Program-made: the position numbers and the translations under genes
Notes under the pieces: model-generated
The model's database searches: none
Told to the model about the DNA's origin: nothing
Seen by the model: only the letters and a program-made list of their open reading frames with translations
From: Gnetum montanum
Lineage: Eukaryota; Streptophyta; Gnetopsida; Gnetales; Gnetaceae
Length of the DNA: 64,000 nucleotides
Assembly: GCA_015680685.1 (NCBI GenBank)
Contig: MNCI01023945.1
Coordinates: 375,245-439,244 of the forward strand
Direction of reading: 5' to 3'
In this document: piece by piece, positions 32,070 to 44,010 of the stretch
How the letters are laid out: each line of letters opens with the position of its first letter
Numbering within the stretch: the first letter of the stretch is position 1

Positions 32070-32391
32070 ATTACAAATATGCACAGTTTGTAAAAAGAAA
32101 TGCCAAGCGAAGCTGCCTAGATGCTAGCGTATGAAACAAGATGAAAGGTGTAACATGGCATGTCTAGCGTGTCAAAATGGTTGGATTTGAATTTTGCACT
32201 AACCGTAGTTAATGCGGCCAAATTACGAGGTGATAAGCATGGCGTTAGGTTAGGGTCATTTCAGACCATAACCCAAATGATATCTCCAACATTAATGCCC
32301 AGATCCTCGCATTTTATGTCATACTAATGCATGTTTCGGGAAAGTTTCGCGTTGATCAGGCAGAAATAATCAGTTGGTTTCGAGCATTTTG

Positions 32392-32399
32392 TTTATAAA
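32392..32399 (+). promoter_or_regulatory. Candidate TATA box of the antisense gene in B
   Basis: TTTATAAA, 131 bases before the ATG at 32530, in the same TTGTTTATAAAC setting as in A (9183-9190). 32070-32391 otherwise shows nothing recognisable. Confidence 0.45.
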
Positions 32400-32529
32400 C
32401 CAGTGGTTCATACTCAAAATAGGTTACCGATATCGCGAATTTGGACCTGGTTATAGTGAGAAGAGAGCATGTGCAAGGCGTGAGCAGACGATTTTACGAG
32501 GACGTTGTTCAATTTCAACCTTTGCAACA

Positions 32530-35500
32530 ATGGCACCCAAGGTTAAAGGCAAGAATGCTAAGTTGGCCAGGATAGACGAGATGTAGGAGAGTGTGCAGCG
32601 GGTTTCACAGGCCAGAGTAGAAGCTCTGGATGTTACCCCGCTTAACCGGTAAGTCGATGTTTACCCTTTTTTACGCTCTTGTCATGTTTGTTACAGCGTC
32701 ATGGTTTGTATATTCTGGATTCTTGTGTTGGTCGGGCGTTAATGTCTATTTGTACACACTGAACTATTGTCATGAAGGTTTAGGCGATAAGAAATAATGT
32801 CGTACAGAGATAAAGTATAGCATGTAGATGTAGTGTAATCAGATTTTCTGTAATAATGATATGTGGCGTCGAAGTAATATGCAATATTTTCTTTTATCGC
32901 CGTTATCAGAGATGGACCTTGAGCTGTTTACAAGGGTTTAGGCGATTTTGGCTATGCACCTCCAGTATACGCTGTAATTTTCCAGAAATTGTGAGAGCCC
33001 TAGTGTGGCGTAACAAATATTCATGTCTAGATTTTATCTAACAATAGTACATTTGTATCCTACAGTATTATGCTAAAGCCCGTCCTAATCGTTTTGGACA
33101 TCATGGGCGTTCTATGCTGCATTCACGCCCCCACGACCAATGTTCCTCCTCCTAATGCTAATCCAAAGGAGGAGGTAATGTGGTTCCAAAGAGGCGTGTG
33201 GGATTTTTTGCAATTTCTGCTTCGCAACTACAGCGTAATCGTCTGGTCGCATCTACCAGGCGATGAAGCTATTGCTATTTTGAAGATGTTATTGGTCGAT
33301 TCGACGTAGAGCGTCTTAGCGTTTCTGTCAGACGGCATGATTGAAACTGTGCGGGTGCAAGACCGCGAACAGAATGTCAAAGGTTTAAGGTGTTTAAACT
33401 GGATCTAGGAAATGCCCAGGTTTAACTGTTATCACACCTATAACACTCTATTTGTCACCCGTCACCCCACAACTTATTTCCAGAATCCACCTTGTACCGT
33501 GCATTACGCAGGCGGGTAAGTTTCATTTCACTTCACAGTATTGTAATGCTAACTACTATTTAAATGCGTATTGACTGTAAAGAGTTTTTTGTGTTTCTGG
33601 CATAGGTTTTTTAGTAATGAAAACGGTCTTATGGGCAATAATGATACATTTTCGTTGGCGAGTGCTATAAGGGAATTTACCTCTATCAGCAACATGCGAG
33701 CTACCGTCATGGGACATCTGGCGTTTGAGATTCCAGAATACCCTACCCGTTATGTCAACTTCTTTTCTAGGTGCAAGAAACTTGGATGGCTGGATAGGGA
33801 GTGGACTTTGGACCCTCCCCTCACCGTTGCAAATGTTCAAAGGAAAATCCCTCTATTCCCTTTACCTTTCGGGCCTGGTAAGTTTTGTCGTAATAATGAA
33901 TTGTGTTAATGTTGTGTGATGATGATGTGAAATCGTCTTGGTTTAACTGTGGGTTTGTGTTAATAGTCAGGGAATCACGGGAGATTACGATTATGACTTC
34001 GGGTCGTGAGGCCAGCAGTCTCTTCTTCGGTTATGGTGACATAAAGGAGGCACAACGTTGGCTCGGCCATAGAGTGGCCCCAATTGTAGTAACCAATAAC
34101 ATTCAAGAAGCTGGACTGATGGACCTCTTCTTGGCCATAACCCTTGACGCTAATGCAGGTGAAATGTTGACCCTGGTCAACTCCTTTAGCGAGGAAGCCG
34201 AGCGTCTCTGCATACGTGTACGCAATGTGTGTGTAAATTTTGACATTAACACTCAGCTGTTCGCTGATCTCTTTGGGGTCCCCTCCGATGGTTTTTCCAT
34301 AGATAAAAAGTCGAAGAGGAGCTCCAAACTCTAGAAAGAGATAGAGGAGTGGCTGGGGGTTCAGAAAGAAACCAAGGGGATCCCTAGCAATATGATTGAG
34401 TTGGAGGTGGCCCATACCGTTTACCCCCTTTTTCAGGCCCGGGCCTTCCCCAAGATACTCTCGCAGGGGAGGTTCCTCACCATCGAGCAAGCCCACATTA
34501 TGCGAGATGTCTTGGAGGAGGGGACACACTTCAATTGGATGAGCTACTTTGCTAAAGGCTTTCACGTTGAGATGGTCAGGCTTCGCCAGAAGCTTGAAAC
34601 CTATTTCAACGTGCATTTTTCCTTCTTCATAGCTTGCTTTCAGCATTTTTCCAAATTTCTGGTGGTCCAGAGGAATGGGGTCTGGGTGCAACAAGATCGC
34701 ACCCAAATTTCCAAACCATGGATCTCCCATATTTTTGGCACTATCCGGTCGCAGGACCCTCCTGAGGGGATCAAGGAGTCATTGTCGGTAATGACTAGGA
34801 GTATGGCTGCACCTCAAACACGGGGCCAAGACAATGTGGGTGGGGTGCCCCTGTTACACCAGCGATGTGTCAAGGGGGAAGCGCCTGGCTGCTGAGATAG
34901 TGGATTCGTCAGTGCCATGGAAAAAGCCTTGTTTGAACGAGGGATCTTCTGAGCCAGCAAGCGGTGTCAGGAGGAAAATGCAGATCAGGTTTTAGAGGAG
35001 CAATCCTCCAAGTGGTAAGTGTGAAGATGTATTAACGGTTATGGTTTGCGTAGAGACGCCGTTATGTAGCGTAACATTCGTTGAACAAAAAGTGCAATCC
35101 TATGTTAACTAGCCATGTCGTCTGATAGTGAGGGAAAAGGTTGTAGACTGGTTGACCCTTGAAATAAGGGCTATGGTCTTACAGCATGGAGAAGAAACCT
35201 TGGTCTCGGAAGAAGAGGCCCCAGTTAATAATGTGAGGAGTGCACAGCCTCTTGTGCGTGAAGAGGAAATAGCTAGAATTAACCGGGGCAAGTGGTTTGA
35301 CGCTTGATAAAATTAATTTTTGTTTTATACTAATTGTCGTAATGTCTCAGTCATACCTTTTATCCTGCATAGCAGGTGACTAGAGCATGCCCTTGACAGT
35401 GGTGGCAACTCAATCCTGGGACGAATTTCCTAATAAATTCACCTTTATGGAAGGGGTCATTCAAGATATGATCAGTTACTTAGAGTGAATCGATCCTGAA

Positions 35501-36706
35501 GTTGGTACACTACAATCATTATGCAAAGGTTGTTTTACTGTGGCATTATGCTACTTAATTATGCCTAACTATTATTTTTCATGTTATTAGGAGCTCACCT
35601 CAGATGGGACCTGTCAGAGCCTATCGATTTAGACACCGCCGAGCCCTCATCAAAAGCAACCATTGTGCCATGCAACATTTACGAAGAGATGCATAAATGT
35701 GCTTTACGCTCAACTCGCTCCTTATGGGAGTGTCAGAGTGTAAATGAGGACCTCTGGAAGAGTGTGCACAGGTCGGAGAAGGAAAGAATGGCTCTACACA
35801 ATGAGGTCGGGGATCTAAGATCATGGAATGAATTCCTACAAGCCTAGGAAATGGGAGGTGGAGACTGGAGAACAGCTATCATTGACTATGCCCGTTACTG
35901 GGCTATCATCAGGAACAGCATCCAAACTAGCCATGAACTGGTTGAACAACGTATGCAGATGGACCTCCTTGCTCAGAAGAACCAGGACTGGAAGGATTAT
36001 AGCGCGAGTGTACAAGAGTGGGGGCAAACGCAAAAAGATCACAAGCAGGTGTACAAACGAGAAAGCGTTGCCTACCGTCAACATTATAGGGACTCTGCCA
36101 TTGAGGCTCAATCCCTTCGGCTGTTTCTCGACGTTATAGGTGCTTCCAAGGCATTTGAAAAGTTCCAAGAGCAAGTGACGGTGAGTGCCTCTCCAAAAAG
36201 GGAAGTAACTCTTCCTAGAGGTGAGACCACCACTCCTTCTTTCTTCCCCGAACCACCCCGATGGACTCCTATGGAGAAGGGGAAGGTCAAGGCTAGAACT
36301 AATCTAGGAGACGGGGTTTGGTCTGAGCTCACCAAGGATGAAATCATGCATCGTCTGTGGATTAGCTTAGAACAAGTCCCCTTTGCTACTGATGTGGGAC
36401 CGTCACGGGTGAGTTGTAGTATTATTGTGTTTTGTTATACCTAGTTTTGACAACGATGTTAATCTGTGTGCCATCTGATCGCAAGAACAACTTGAGGAAA
36501 TTCCTCGACAAGATGAAGCTAACGAAGGTGGTGATCCTCATGAAGAGGGTTTGCAGGAAACAGAGCATACTGAAGGGTCTCACGAAGAGGATCGCCCTTA
36601 TGAAGGGGTTCCTCATGCAAAGGGTGGCCTTTATGAGGACAACCTCCTCGAAGTAGAAGTTGAACTAAGGGATACAGGAGACAACGGTGGTAAGGGAGAT
36701 GCGTAA
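32530..36706 (+). pseudogene. Antisense eight-exon gene in B with FCP1-like phosphatase-derived exon 2
   Basis: Exons by alignment: 32530-32648 (119 bases as in A), 33066-33515 (450 as in A), 33606-33877, 33967-35014, 35129-35287, 35400-35504, 35591-36408, 36485-36706. Exon 2 gives KPVLIVLDIMGVL, GVWDFLQFLLRNYSVIVWSH and NTLFVT ... NPPCT. The exon 4 product is open over long stretches (33967-34334, 34392-34895) and is not recognised. Exon 7 reads as a charged helix; exon 8 is open and acidic to the TAA. Damage: TAG in exon 1, TAG after VDST in exon 2, TAG near 34333, a 2-base loss near 34852, TGA in exon 6, TAG at 35845. The intron 5 donor is GC (GCAAGT), a known minor type; the intron 7 acceptor is altered (TAG to CAA). 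Confidence 0.75.
33066..33515 (+). pseudogene. Exon 2 of antisense gene B: degenerate FCP1/NLI-type phosphatase domain
   Basis: Open from the start to a TAG at about 33307, then readable to the donor with one more stop (TAG in place of Trp or Gln in the W-I-stop-E-M-P region). It shows the L-D-I-M-G-V-L strand, the W-D-F-L-x-F-L-L helix and S-V-I-V-W-S-H strand of the fold, and the NTLF ... QNPPCT end without its Asp pair. Family assignment rests on this order of motifs. Confidence 0.7.
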
Positions 36707-36902
36707 TCAATTAACCTGGTGTTTTATTGTGGTGTGATGAGACAAGATACTATATTTCTTTCTTTTAACGTATTTGAAACAAATTTCAGTATTAATTTTA
36801 ATGTTCTTTTTGTTGTTTTCTCTTTATGTAAAATGTATCGTAGGTTTGAACATTATGATAAATTATGATTAGTTTTAAAAGTGTAACGTTAATGTAGCTA
36901 CT
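36707..36902. other. Downstream region of antisense gene B
   Basis: AT-rich sequence after the stop; it may hold the 3' untranslated end. No clear terminator is visible. Confidence 0.3.
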
Positions 36903-37500
36903 AGTTTGAAGCCATTGCGGGCTGTTAAATCGTCTAAATGTAAAGCATAAATGACATTGCTAGTTTAAGGCCATTTCGGGCCTTGTATAGTTTAAGGCCA
37001 TTTCTGGCCCTTTTTAGTAGTTTAAGGTGCCAAGCGTAAAAGAATTTCTGGTACAGAGCGTAAATGACATTGCTAGTTTAAGGCCATTTTGGGCCCTGGG
37101 TAGTTTAAGGCCATTTCAGGCCCTGAATAGTTTAAGGTCGTTTCAGGCCCTAAATAGTTTAAGGTCATTTCAGGCCCTTTTTTAGTTGTTTTTTTAGTTT
37201 TAAGATATGAAAAGTAAGCGTAAATTGGATTCCAGTATAGAGCGTGAATGAAATTTATGTTCCAAGCGTAAATGGGATTTAGATACAAAGGATAAATGAA
37301 ATTGCTAGTTTAAGGTCATTTCGGGCTGTAGCTGATTCAAATGCCACGTGTAAATGAAGTCGTTAGTTTAGGGCCATTTCGGGCCTTTACATAATTCAAG
37401 TATGAAATGTAGAAGGTTGCTAGTTTAAGGCCATTTCACGCTTTGCGTAATTGAGTGCGAAGTGTAGATACAGTTGCTAGTTTAAGGCCATTTTGGGCCG
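36903..37500 (-). repeat. Array of AGTTTAA-hairpin motifs between antisense gene and protease (B)
   Basis: About ten copies of TAGTTTAA followed by GGCC-ATTTCG-GGCC, GGCC-ATTTTG-GGCC or GGTC-ATTTCA-GGCC, spaced irregularly at about 30-70 bases and separated by GCGTAAATG words. It is the longest array in the window and the counterpart of 13961-14304. Confidence 0.8.
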
Positions 37501-37689
37501 TAGTGTAATAGGATTAAAGAAGATAGAAATGTAAAGCTAAACACAAAGGTAAACAAGAGAGTAATGGAATTAGCTTGCGGAAAGCGTAAATACATGCATA
37601 AACATAAGAAGTATAAGTGATAAGCGTAAACAGAGTGATTGATGAGACCGTAGTAGTTAGGCAACATTGTTTACCTACTAACTCCGTAA

Positions 37690-38532
37690 CTATTTCTTAA
37701 TTGCCTTCATCTTTAACGATGCGTAAGGATGGGGAGATTTATGGCCTTTCTCCTTCACATTGCAATCTTCCCTTGGGAACGGTAGTTCAGCCCAAGTTAG
37801 GCTATCATTAGCCACTGTTTCGGCTTGCTCGGGTACTAGAATAGGAGAATGATTCTCAGATATTTCTATCTCTGACCCTTGTTCTGTCTCTATCTTATTA
37901 ACAGCCTGAGGGATTATTTCATCACCGCGGATAACCACTTCTCCTCCTGTGTAAGGAAAATGGATTTCCTGATGAATGGGTGATGAAACTACCCTCAGTT
38001 GGGCTAACCAAGACCTCCCAAAAATTAGATTGAATCCAAGCATCTCTTCAACCACGATAAACGTAGCATCTGTGGGGAACTGGTCCCCTACTACAAAGTT
38101 AATGTGGATGGTCCCTTTTACCTGCACCCATGCCCCGTTGAACAACTTTAGGCATGATGTTGTCATAGGTCTGATCTGATCTATTAGGCCTAATTTATCC
38201 ACTATGGGATAAGGGATGACATTAGTGGCCACCCCGTCATCTACATGTACTCTCCGAATTCGGTGTTGGCCGACCCAGATAGTGATGAACATGGGTGCCA
38301 TAGTCACTTGACCCTCAGGATCGTCCTTGATAGATTCGTCATGAAAGGTCAACAGGGTGGGATCTGGTTTTTTAGCGGTAGGGGGAAGCATGATGGAGTG
38401 AATCGCTCCTTCATCTGTTGGCAGGCTTTCGTCCACAGGTATAGATGTTAGCATGCGAACTATAGCTTCACGATGTGTTTGCGACATCATGAGCAAGTCA
38501 TAAAGGCTCAATGTTGTATTTTTTTGTTTCAA
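37690..38532 (-). CDS. Aspartic protease region of element B, open
   Basis: 280 open codons on the minus strand, the best preserved protease here. Order: NTTLSLYDLLMMSQTHREA, VRMLTSIPVDESLPTDEGA, a T-M-A-P-M-F-I-T-I strand, then V-H-V-D-D-G-V-A-T-N-V-I-P-Y (the place of D-T/S-G, here D-D-G), FNLIFGRSWLAQLRVVSS and a C-terminal tail ending MKAIKK. It would be made as the end of a gag-pro polyprotein; two or three stops between 38532 and 39160 break the join. D-D-G in place of D-S/T-G is also the reading in A, so it may be a lineage trait. Activity is not certain. Confidence 0.75.
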   Translation of the reverse strand: MKQKNTTLSLYDLLMMSQTHREAIVRMLTSIPVDESLPTDEGAIHSIMLPPTAKKPDPTLLTFHDESIKDDPEGQVTMAPMFITIWVGQHRIRRVHVDDGVATNVIPYPIVDKLGLIDQIRPMTTSCLKLFNGAWVQVKGTIHINFVVGDQFPTDATFIVVEEMLGFNLIFGRSWLAQLRVVSSPIHQEIHFPYTGGEVVIRGDEIIPQAVNKIETEQGSEIEISENHSPILVPEQAETVANDSLTWAELPFPREDCNVKEKGHKSPHPYASLKMKAIKK

Positions 38533-41403
38533 AGCCTATTTGACTTGTGCCAAGGCATCAAAGAGATCTTGCCCATGATCAGATTGTTTGTCACCCTTTT
38601 CCTCTTCCATTCATCCTAAGAGGCGAATTTTGCAGGGAGGAGTGACATTTGGCCGAGGGTTACGCTTCCTTTGGCCTGGAGGAGATAATTTCTTTTGTGT
38701 AACCTCTTTGTTTTTGACAAGTGGGGCTAACAGTGCAGAAGCGAGGGGTTGAGGTTTAGGTAACCCCAGCGTAAGAGGACCCTTGGCTGCAACAACAGTG
38801 ACAATAGGTGGGTTTGACTTAGGGGATTGCCCCTGTGTAGGAGGGGCGGTTGATAGTTTTGGCACTCTGATGACTAAGGGTGCCTTGGGTGTAGGCGCGG
38901 GCTGGGCCACGGCTTTAATGACTGTAGGCTATCGGGAAGCATTCTAAGACGAAGTTTGAAGGATGAAAGGGTGCCTTGGAGTACCACTCATTGGCGCTGA
39001 CGGACCCATTGTTTGGATCAAGTGAGGTTGTGTTCGCAACACAAAAGGTCACCTCGGCTGCGCCTGATCATCGCCGTCTATTCCTACCACGTTGATTGTG
39101 TACCTTGCATTGTTTGCGTTCAACGGATCTTGGTACACATGCATGGCCTGGCTTTTTGGTCATGTTGGACTACTACTATCTAAGATCAAGTCACCTTGAT
39201 CTATCAGACGTTGGATGTCATCCTTCAATGCCCAGCAGTAGACCGTATCATGGCCGCACAATTGATGGTAGTCACAGAATCGGTCTAACTTAAAGTTCTT
39301 GGGCACAGGCGGTTCATTAGGCTGGGCTAAGAAGGGGTTCTTGAGTAGATCGCAATGGCACCTATGGCATTTCAACGTCTCCTCGGACACCACCTTGTGT
39401 CGGATGTGGCCGGTTCCCAATAATTGCTTTAGAAGTTCTGAAGGCTTCACAAGTAGGGTTGCATAATTTGAGCGATCTTTACGCTCAAATTTCGGCCTTG
39501 GTTGTGGAGATGCTTCAGGGGCAGAAGAAGCTTCTTGATTGGTGCCACTCGCGCTAGTTTTTGGCTCGGCTGGCTCCGCAGTAGTTTTCTTGCCATTGTT
39601 GTTCTTTTTCTTGGCCCCTTCAGCAACCACCGCAACTATAGTTGTTGTGGCTTTACCTTTGTCCTTACCCTTGCTATGGACGTTTTTGTAGGCCACATAT
39701 GCCGGATCTTTACTAGCCTCCACCATGTCTTGGATGCTCTTATTCTGAGCAAAGGCTTGGCTGAGGGAACAGGAGGCGAGGTAATACAGCTTAGACTTGA
39801 TAAAGTCATTGACTGCTCCCTTGAAGATTACCAATAGATGGGCATCTGCGATAGGTTCGTGGATTTCATTCAAGGTGGCACTCCACCACTGTTTGAACTT
39901 TTGGACCAACTCGAGCAGGTCTTGCCTAACTCCCATGAGCTGGTCCAGTGTGACTTCTGGCTTCAGGTTGTATTTGAAGCGAGTCACATACTGGGTTAGC
40001 AGCTCTCCCAAAGTTGAAATAGAAGCGCGTGGAAGTGCTCGATACCAATCCAAAGCTTTACCCGTTAAGGACATCGCAAAGACACGGATTATGGTATGCG
40101 GCCATTGTTGCAGCAATAAGGACTCTGACCTGAAAGTGACGAGGTGGGCATTGGAATCACCTTCCCCATTGTATTTCATGAAATGAGGAAGGGGCATCCC
40201 AGATGGAAACGACAAGACTGGGACTGTTGGACTAATAGGATCATCCTGGTAGAAGTCCATGACTTGTACCACGTCAGAACCAGTAGCCTTAAGGCGCTTG
40301 ACCTCCTCCATAAGGGTCCGGATGAGCTGGAAGACTTGGTCCAACCCCGTAGACGATGATGTCATTTGTGGATTGGAAGGGGGAGCTACACCAGGTAGCG
40401 GCATAGAGACAACAGCTTGGCGGACGGTTGGCAGGATATTCCTTACCAGCAATGTTGCTTGCGGCATCCACAATCCGGTGGTTGGTGCATATGGGAGAAC
40501 CATCATCGTCTGCGCTATTGGGTACACTGTTTGTGTAGCTGGGGGCATGAGCAGTGATCCCATAGCTAGGTTCAACATTTGGGAAACTTGACTTTGATGG
40601 TGGGGATGGTGGTGTACTTGCGCAGGATGGGCACTATGGGACATGTTGGGGGCCCACCATGCGGTGGCAGCAGGGTCGGTTGTATGAGTCGGGAGCAAAG
40701 TTGGTGTTGTAGATAATTGGGTCATAGGTGCTGCATGTACATGCGGTAGCACAGGTGCAGGCACACGATGAGGCGGGTTAGGTAATTGTGCTCGCTGAGG
40801 AATGATCTGTGATGGATCTTTGCCCAGCAACGTGGTCGAAGAGAGAAAGTGTAGACTTGGCCAATGCAGGATTCGATCGGTATTGGACAATGTCAGAGGC
40901 GTGGTAACCATGAACAATGGATTTATGCGGGACGTCGTGGAAGGAGGGGCCATGGTGAAATCAGCATGACCGCCTCCTTCAGAGTGAGATTCTAGATCGT
41001 CTTGCCCGTCGTGAAATGCTTCCTCACGGAACGAGGCTTCTAGTTCCTCTGGCGGTGTCTTAGCCATCAACATTTGATCTATGATCCACTTTTGTTGATC
41101 CGTCAGAGGGATGAAAGTGGTGGGCGTAGGAATGAGTTCCTTCCCATCGCAGTACATGAACTCATACTCTCATTTTTCCTCGACTTCCTATGGATACAGA
41201 GGTAGATTTTCCGCTAGCTTAGCGCAAAGGAAATGGTAGTGTTCCCTACACTGAGCTTGTCCCTTAGGCTACTTGTTTTGTAGCCTAAGGGAGCAGCGTG
41301 GTCATACTAGACTAGTTGGTTGCTCGACCGTAGGAGGCGTAACTTGCAAAGTCCAAGGGTTTTCGAGATTGGCAGAGTCAACAGCTATGGTTGATGTAAC
41401 CAT
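38533..41403 (-). pseudogene. Gag of element B, mostly open
   Basis: Start MVTSTIAVDSANLENPW at 41403; stops between 41300 and 41160 interrupt the N terminus. From 41157 to 39160 a 665-codon frame holds a histidine/proline-rich stretch, a short helix (QVFQLIRTLMEEVKRLKA), the gag core (SLTGKALDWYRALPRASIST, LLELVQKFKQWW, about 40120-39780), a basic region (SKGKDKGKA), and the zinc-knuckle-like F-C-D-Y-H-Q-L-C-G-H-D-T-V-Y-C with LKDDIQRLIDQG, typical of Tat/Ogre gag. After a stop at 39160 the reading continues to the basic tail at 38611. The product would form particles. It is the most complete gag here. Confidence 0.85.
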
Positions 41404-41649
41404 TTTCGAAGCAATGATGATAAAAGATGAAAATCGGGACAACAAATGCGAACTAAGATAATAATCGAGGCTTTCTATCTCGTAGGATTCTAAAGGAATC
41501 GTCGAAGCAACCGATCTGCACCACACAATTTCGTAAACAACCTTGGAGGTATTACGTTTACATTGATTGACAATGGGTACAGACAGCTTACAAGACTACC
41601 CGTAAAATGTGGATCGGCTATGAAGGCCCTCCTTCTAGTGCCAAGAAAC
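41404..41649 (-). other. Leader of element B with primer-binding-site region
   Basis: Minus strand next to the LTR: GTTTCTTGGCACTAGAAGG. A primer site beginning TGGC is likely; the tRNA is not assigned. This region has only one copy of the unit duplicated around the N in A. Confidence 0.5.
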
Positions 41650-43086
41650 TGTAACGACAAAAAATGTCGGTTGCTGGAAATACCGAACGAAAATCCATGT
41701 ACACAGTTCTAACCCCGGATCTGTGCGAGGACCGTGCTGGAAGAAAAAAATGAATCCGAGGTGCCCTGAATGGTCTTGTCGATCAGACAGGGACTTATTT
41801 AATTAGTAAAAGGTTTGGTAATATGATGGTGAAACGAAGATTCTTTGTAAAGCGATGCGATATTGTTAATCCCGAAAGCAATTGAAGACAACGCAAACGA
41901 TCTAGATGAGATTACCAAATCTGTTTAACTAGGATGCAAGAGATCAGATTTGGTGGAAAGTATGATCAAAAGATCTGGGATTTAACTTATGAAAAATAAT
42001 ATGTTTAATACAATGACTTCAGGTGAGCTTCGGATTGGACGAAGCATATGCCAGTAACAAGAAAGTTATATAAAGATGAAACAAGCGAGGATCAATCTAC
42101 CTTGATCTAGCCAATCTGGGCGCAAGGAAGTCAGACCCGGGGGAGAATATCCAGTAGCTGATTGTTTCTGATCAAGAATTCTTGTCAATCACCTCCGGCA
42201 TTCTCACGATCGCTGATTCTCTTTCTTTCTCTCTTGCCAACCTTGAAGGAAAAATTTGTCCACTCTTTGATCTTTGTTAACTAGAGCATTTATAAGGTTA
42301 GGGTCAGGAGAAAAACACGGTTTAAATGACATGTGTCCTATACTCATAAAATGTCGTTGACCCAATATGTTATCGTTAAAGTTTGCGATGCTATGCTGTG
42401 TAGCGCGTCGTAAACTACCCTCGTGCGGGCTTTGACAATAGATTGTCCTTTGATTACGCTGTAATACACTAGAGAGTGTATTGTGGCATATGAACTGCTG
42501 ATGTGCTTGTCGTTACTTGAATTACACTGCATTACACTAAATTACGCATCGTAGTGTAATTCAGCGTAAAATAACGAAACTGCAAAAGTTAAAGTGTCGT
42601 TGACGCGCTTCCTCTATTTCTATCTTTTTCGGGGTTTTTACTACGTTGCACTGCGTAAAGCAGCATAATGGGCCCCTTAACCAGGAAAGAAAACTCATGC
42701 ATTATACTGCAAACTATTACTTAGGACTTGAGATTTTTATTGGACTGTTGAAGTCTTGCATGTTTGCCATCCTTGATGCTACGGTGGACTGTCTTTGATA
42801 TTACGCTACACAATGTGATATTATGCTATGTAGCATAATACAGCATAATTTGCCAAAAGTTAAGATTTTCAAAACAAATAACTTGCGAAGTTGGAAGCAT
42901 TTACCGTCGTGCATCCGCTGCTTTGCTTCGTCCTCTGGAATTCACTTGTGCTGTGCTATGTAGCGTGGTAGGACAAACCTTCGATTGAAAAAGGAACTTG
43001 ATGCGCCATGCCCTGTTGCAACCCTTTGTCTGAATCATCGTCCTTTAGCTGAACCATTGAGGCCTTGAAATTTCCACGATGTTTCA
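41650..43086 (-). repeat. 5' LTR of element B
   Basis: TGTAACGACA at one end and GATGTTTCA at the other, followed by the CTGGG duplication. It matches 25492-26909 closely, with differences that by eye are mostly C/T and G/A. Confidence 0.92.
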
Positions 43087-43091
43087 CTGGG

Positions 43092-44010
43092 AATCATCCA
43101 AGGTTAGGAAATGTGTAAGACCTATTCTACACAAGTCTATACTCACCATCCCCTTCACTTATGATGTTGAAATGTACCTTGTCCCATAATGCATCTCATT
43201 GTTCATTATTGTCACTTTTGGCTTTCTCTACTCTCTTAGGCTGTTGGACAACGTGGTCAAGAGTTTTCTCTTGAAACTACACTTCAGACCCCTACTCTAT
43301 ATCTATGTTATTAACAGCTAGGGAAATAATGTTATCATAGTGAATGATGATTTCACCTCCCTCATGAGGAAGATGAATCTCTTAGTGGATAGGTAAAGAC
43401 ACAACCAGTAATTGAGTTAACCAAGGTCTTTCCAAGATAAGATTAAACCCTGGCATCTTCTCCAACACCAATAAATTGGTGGTTGTGAATAATTACTCCC
43501 CTATCACAAAGTCCAAGGAGATAGACCCCTTGATAGAAACCCTTGATCCATTGAAGGACTTGAAAGCTATGGTTGTCATATGCTATATTTTCTCAATCAA
43601 GCCTAGGTGCTCAACAATGGTGCATAGGATAATGTTAGTTGTAGCACCATCATCAACATGCACCTGATGCACCTTAACCAACCCCACCTAAATTGTGATG
43701 AAAAGAGGAGCCATGGTTACTTCATCATTTGTGGGGCTAGCCTTGATTTTGCTATCACAAAACACTAGTGATGTTGACTTCTTCTTCCTTGACACAGAAG
43801 AAACCATCACTACATGGATGGACTTCTCATTAGCTAGGATATCCTCACTAATAGGGATGGAAGCCAACACCTTCACTAGTGCCTCACGATGCATAGCAAA
43901 AGTTATGATTAGGTCATAGAGGCTCAAAGTTATGTTCTTTTTCTTGAGGGATTTCTTGACCCATTCCATTACACTAATGAAGTTCTTATCATTGGTCATG
44001 GGCTTGTCAC
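43092..44010 (-). pseudogene. E3 aspartic protease
   Basis: The minus strand reads KKNITLSLYDLIITFAMHRE, LVKVLASIPISEDILANEKS and V-T-M-A-P-L-F-I-T-I (43999-43688), then a decayed H-V-D-D-G-like stretch near 43655 and FNLILGKTWL-like sequence near 43440. Element B interrupts the element on the left, directly after the protease. It is homologous to E1 protease but a separate copy, since both cover the same part. Confidence 0.75.

Larger units (their letters stand above)
25492..43086 (-). mobile_element. Element B: complete but defective Tat/Ogre-type LTR retrotransposon, 17.6 kb
   Basis: LTRs at 25492-26909 and 41650-43086, flanked by the 5-bp duplication CTGGG (25487-25491 and 43087-43091). 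The structure is the same as A, including a plus-strand gene between protease and RT (32530-36706). Gag is largely open (39160-41157) and protease fully open, so B is better preserved than A in gag-pro. The integrase has lost two catalytic residues. Left neighbour: the AP2 segment; right neighbour: protease of E3. Confidence 0.93.

Noticed and set aside
33975-34730. 251-codon open frame on the minus strand
   Set aside because: It lies exactly opposite exon 4 of the antisense gene in B, which has the supported splice sites and homologues in A and E2. The minus frame has no known domain and its A counterpart (11279-11656) is short.
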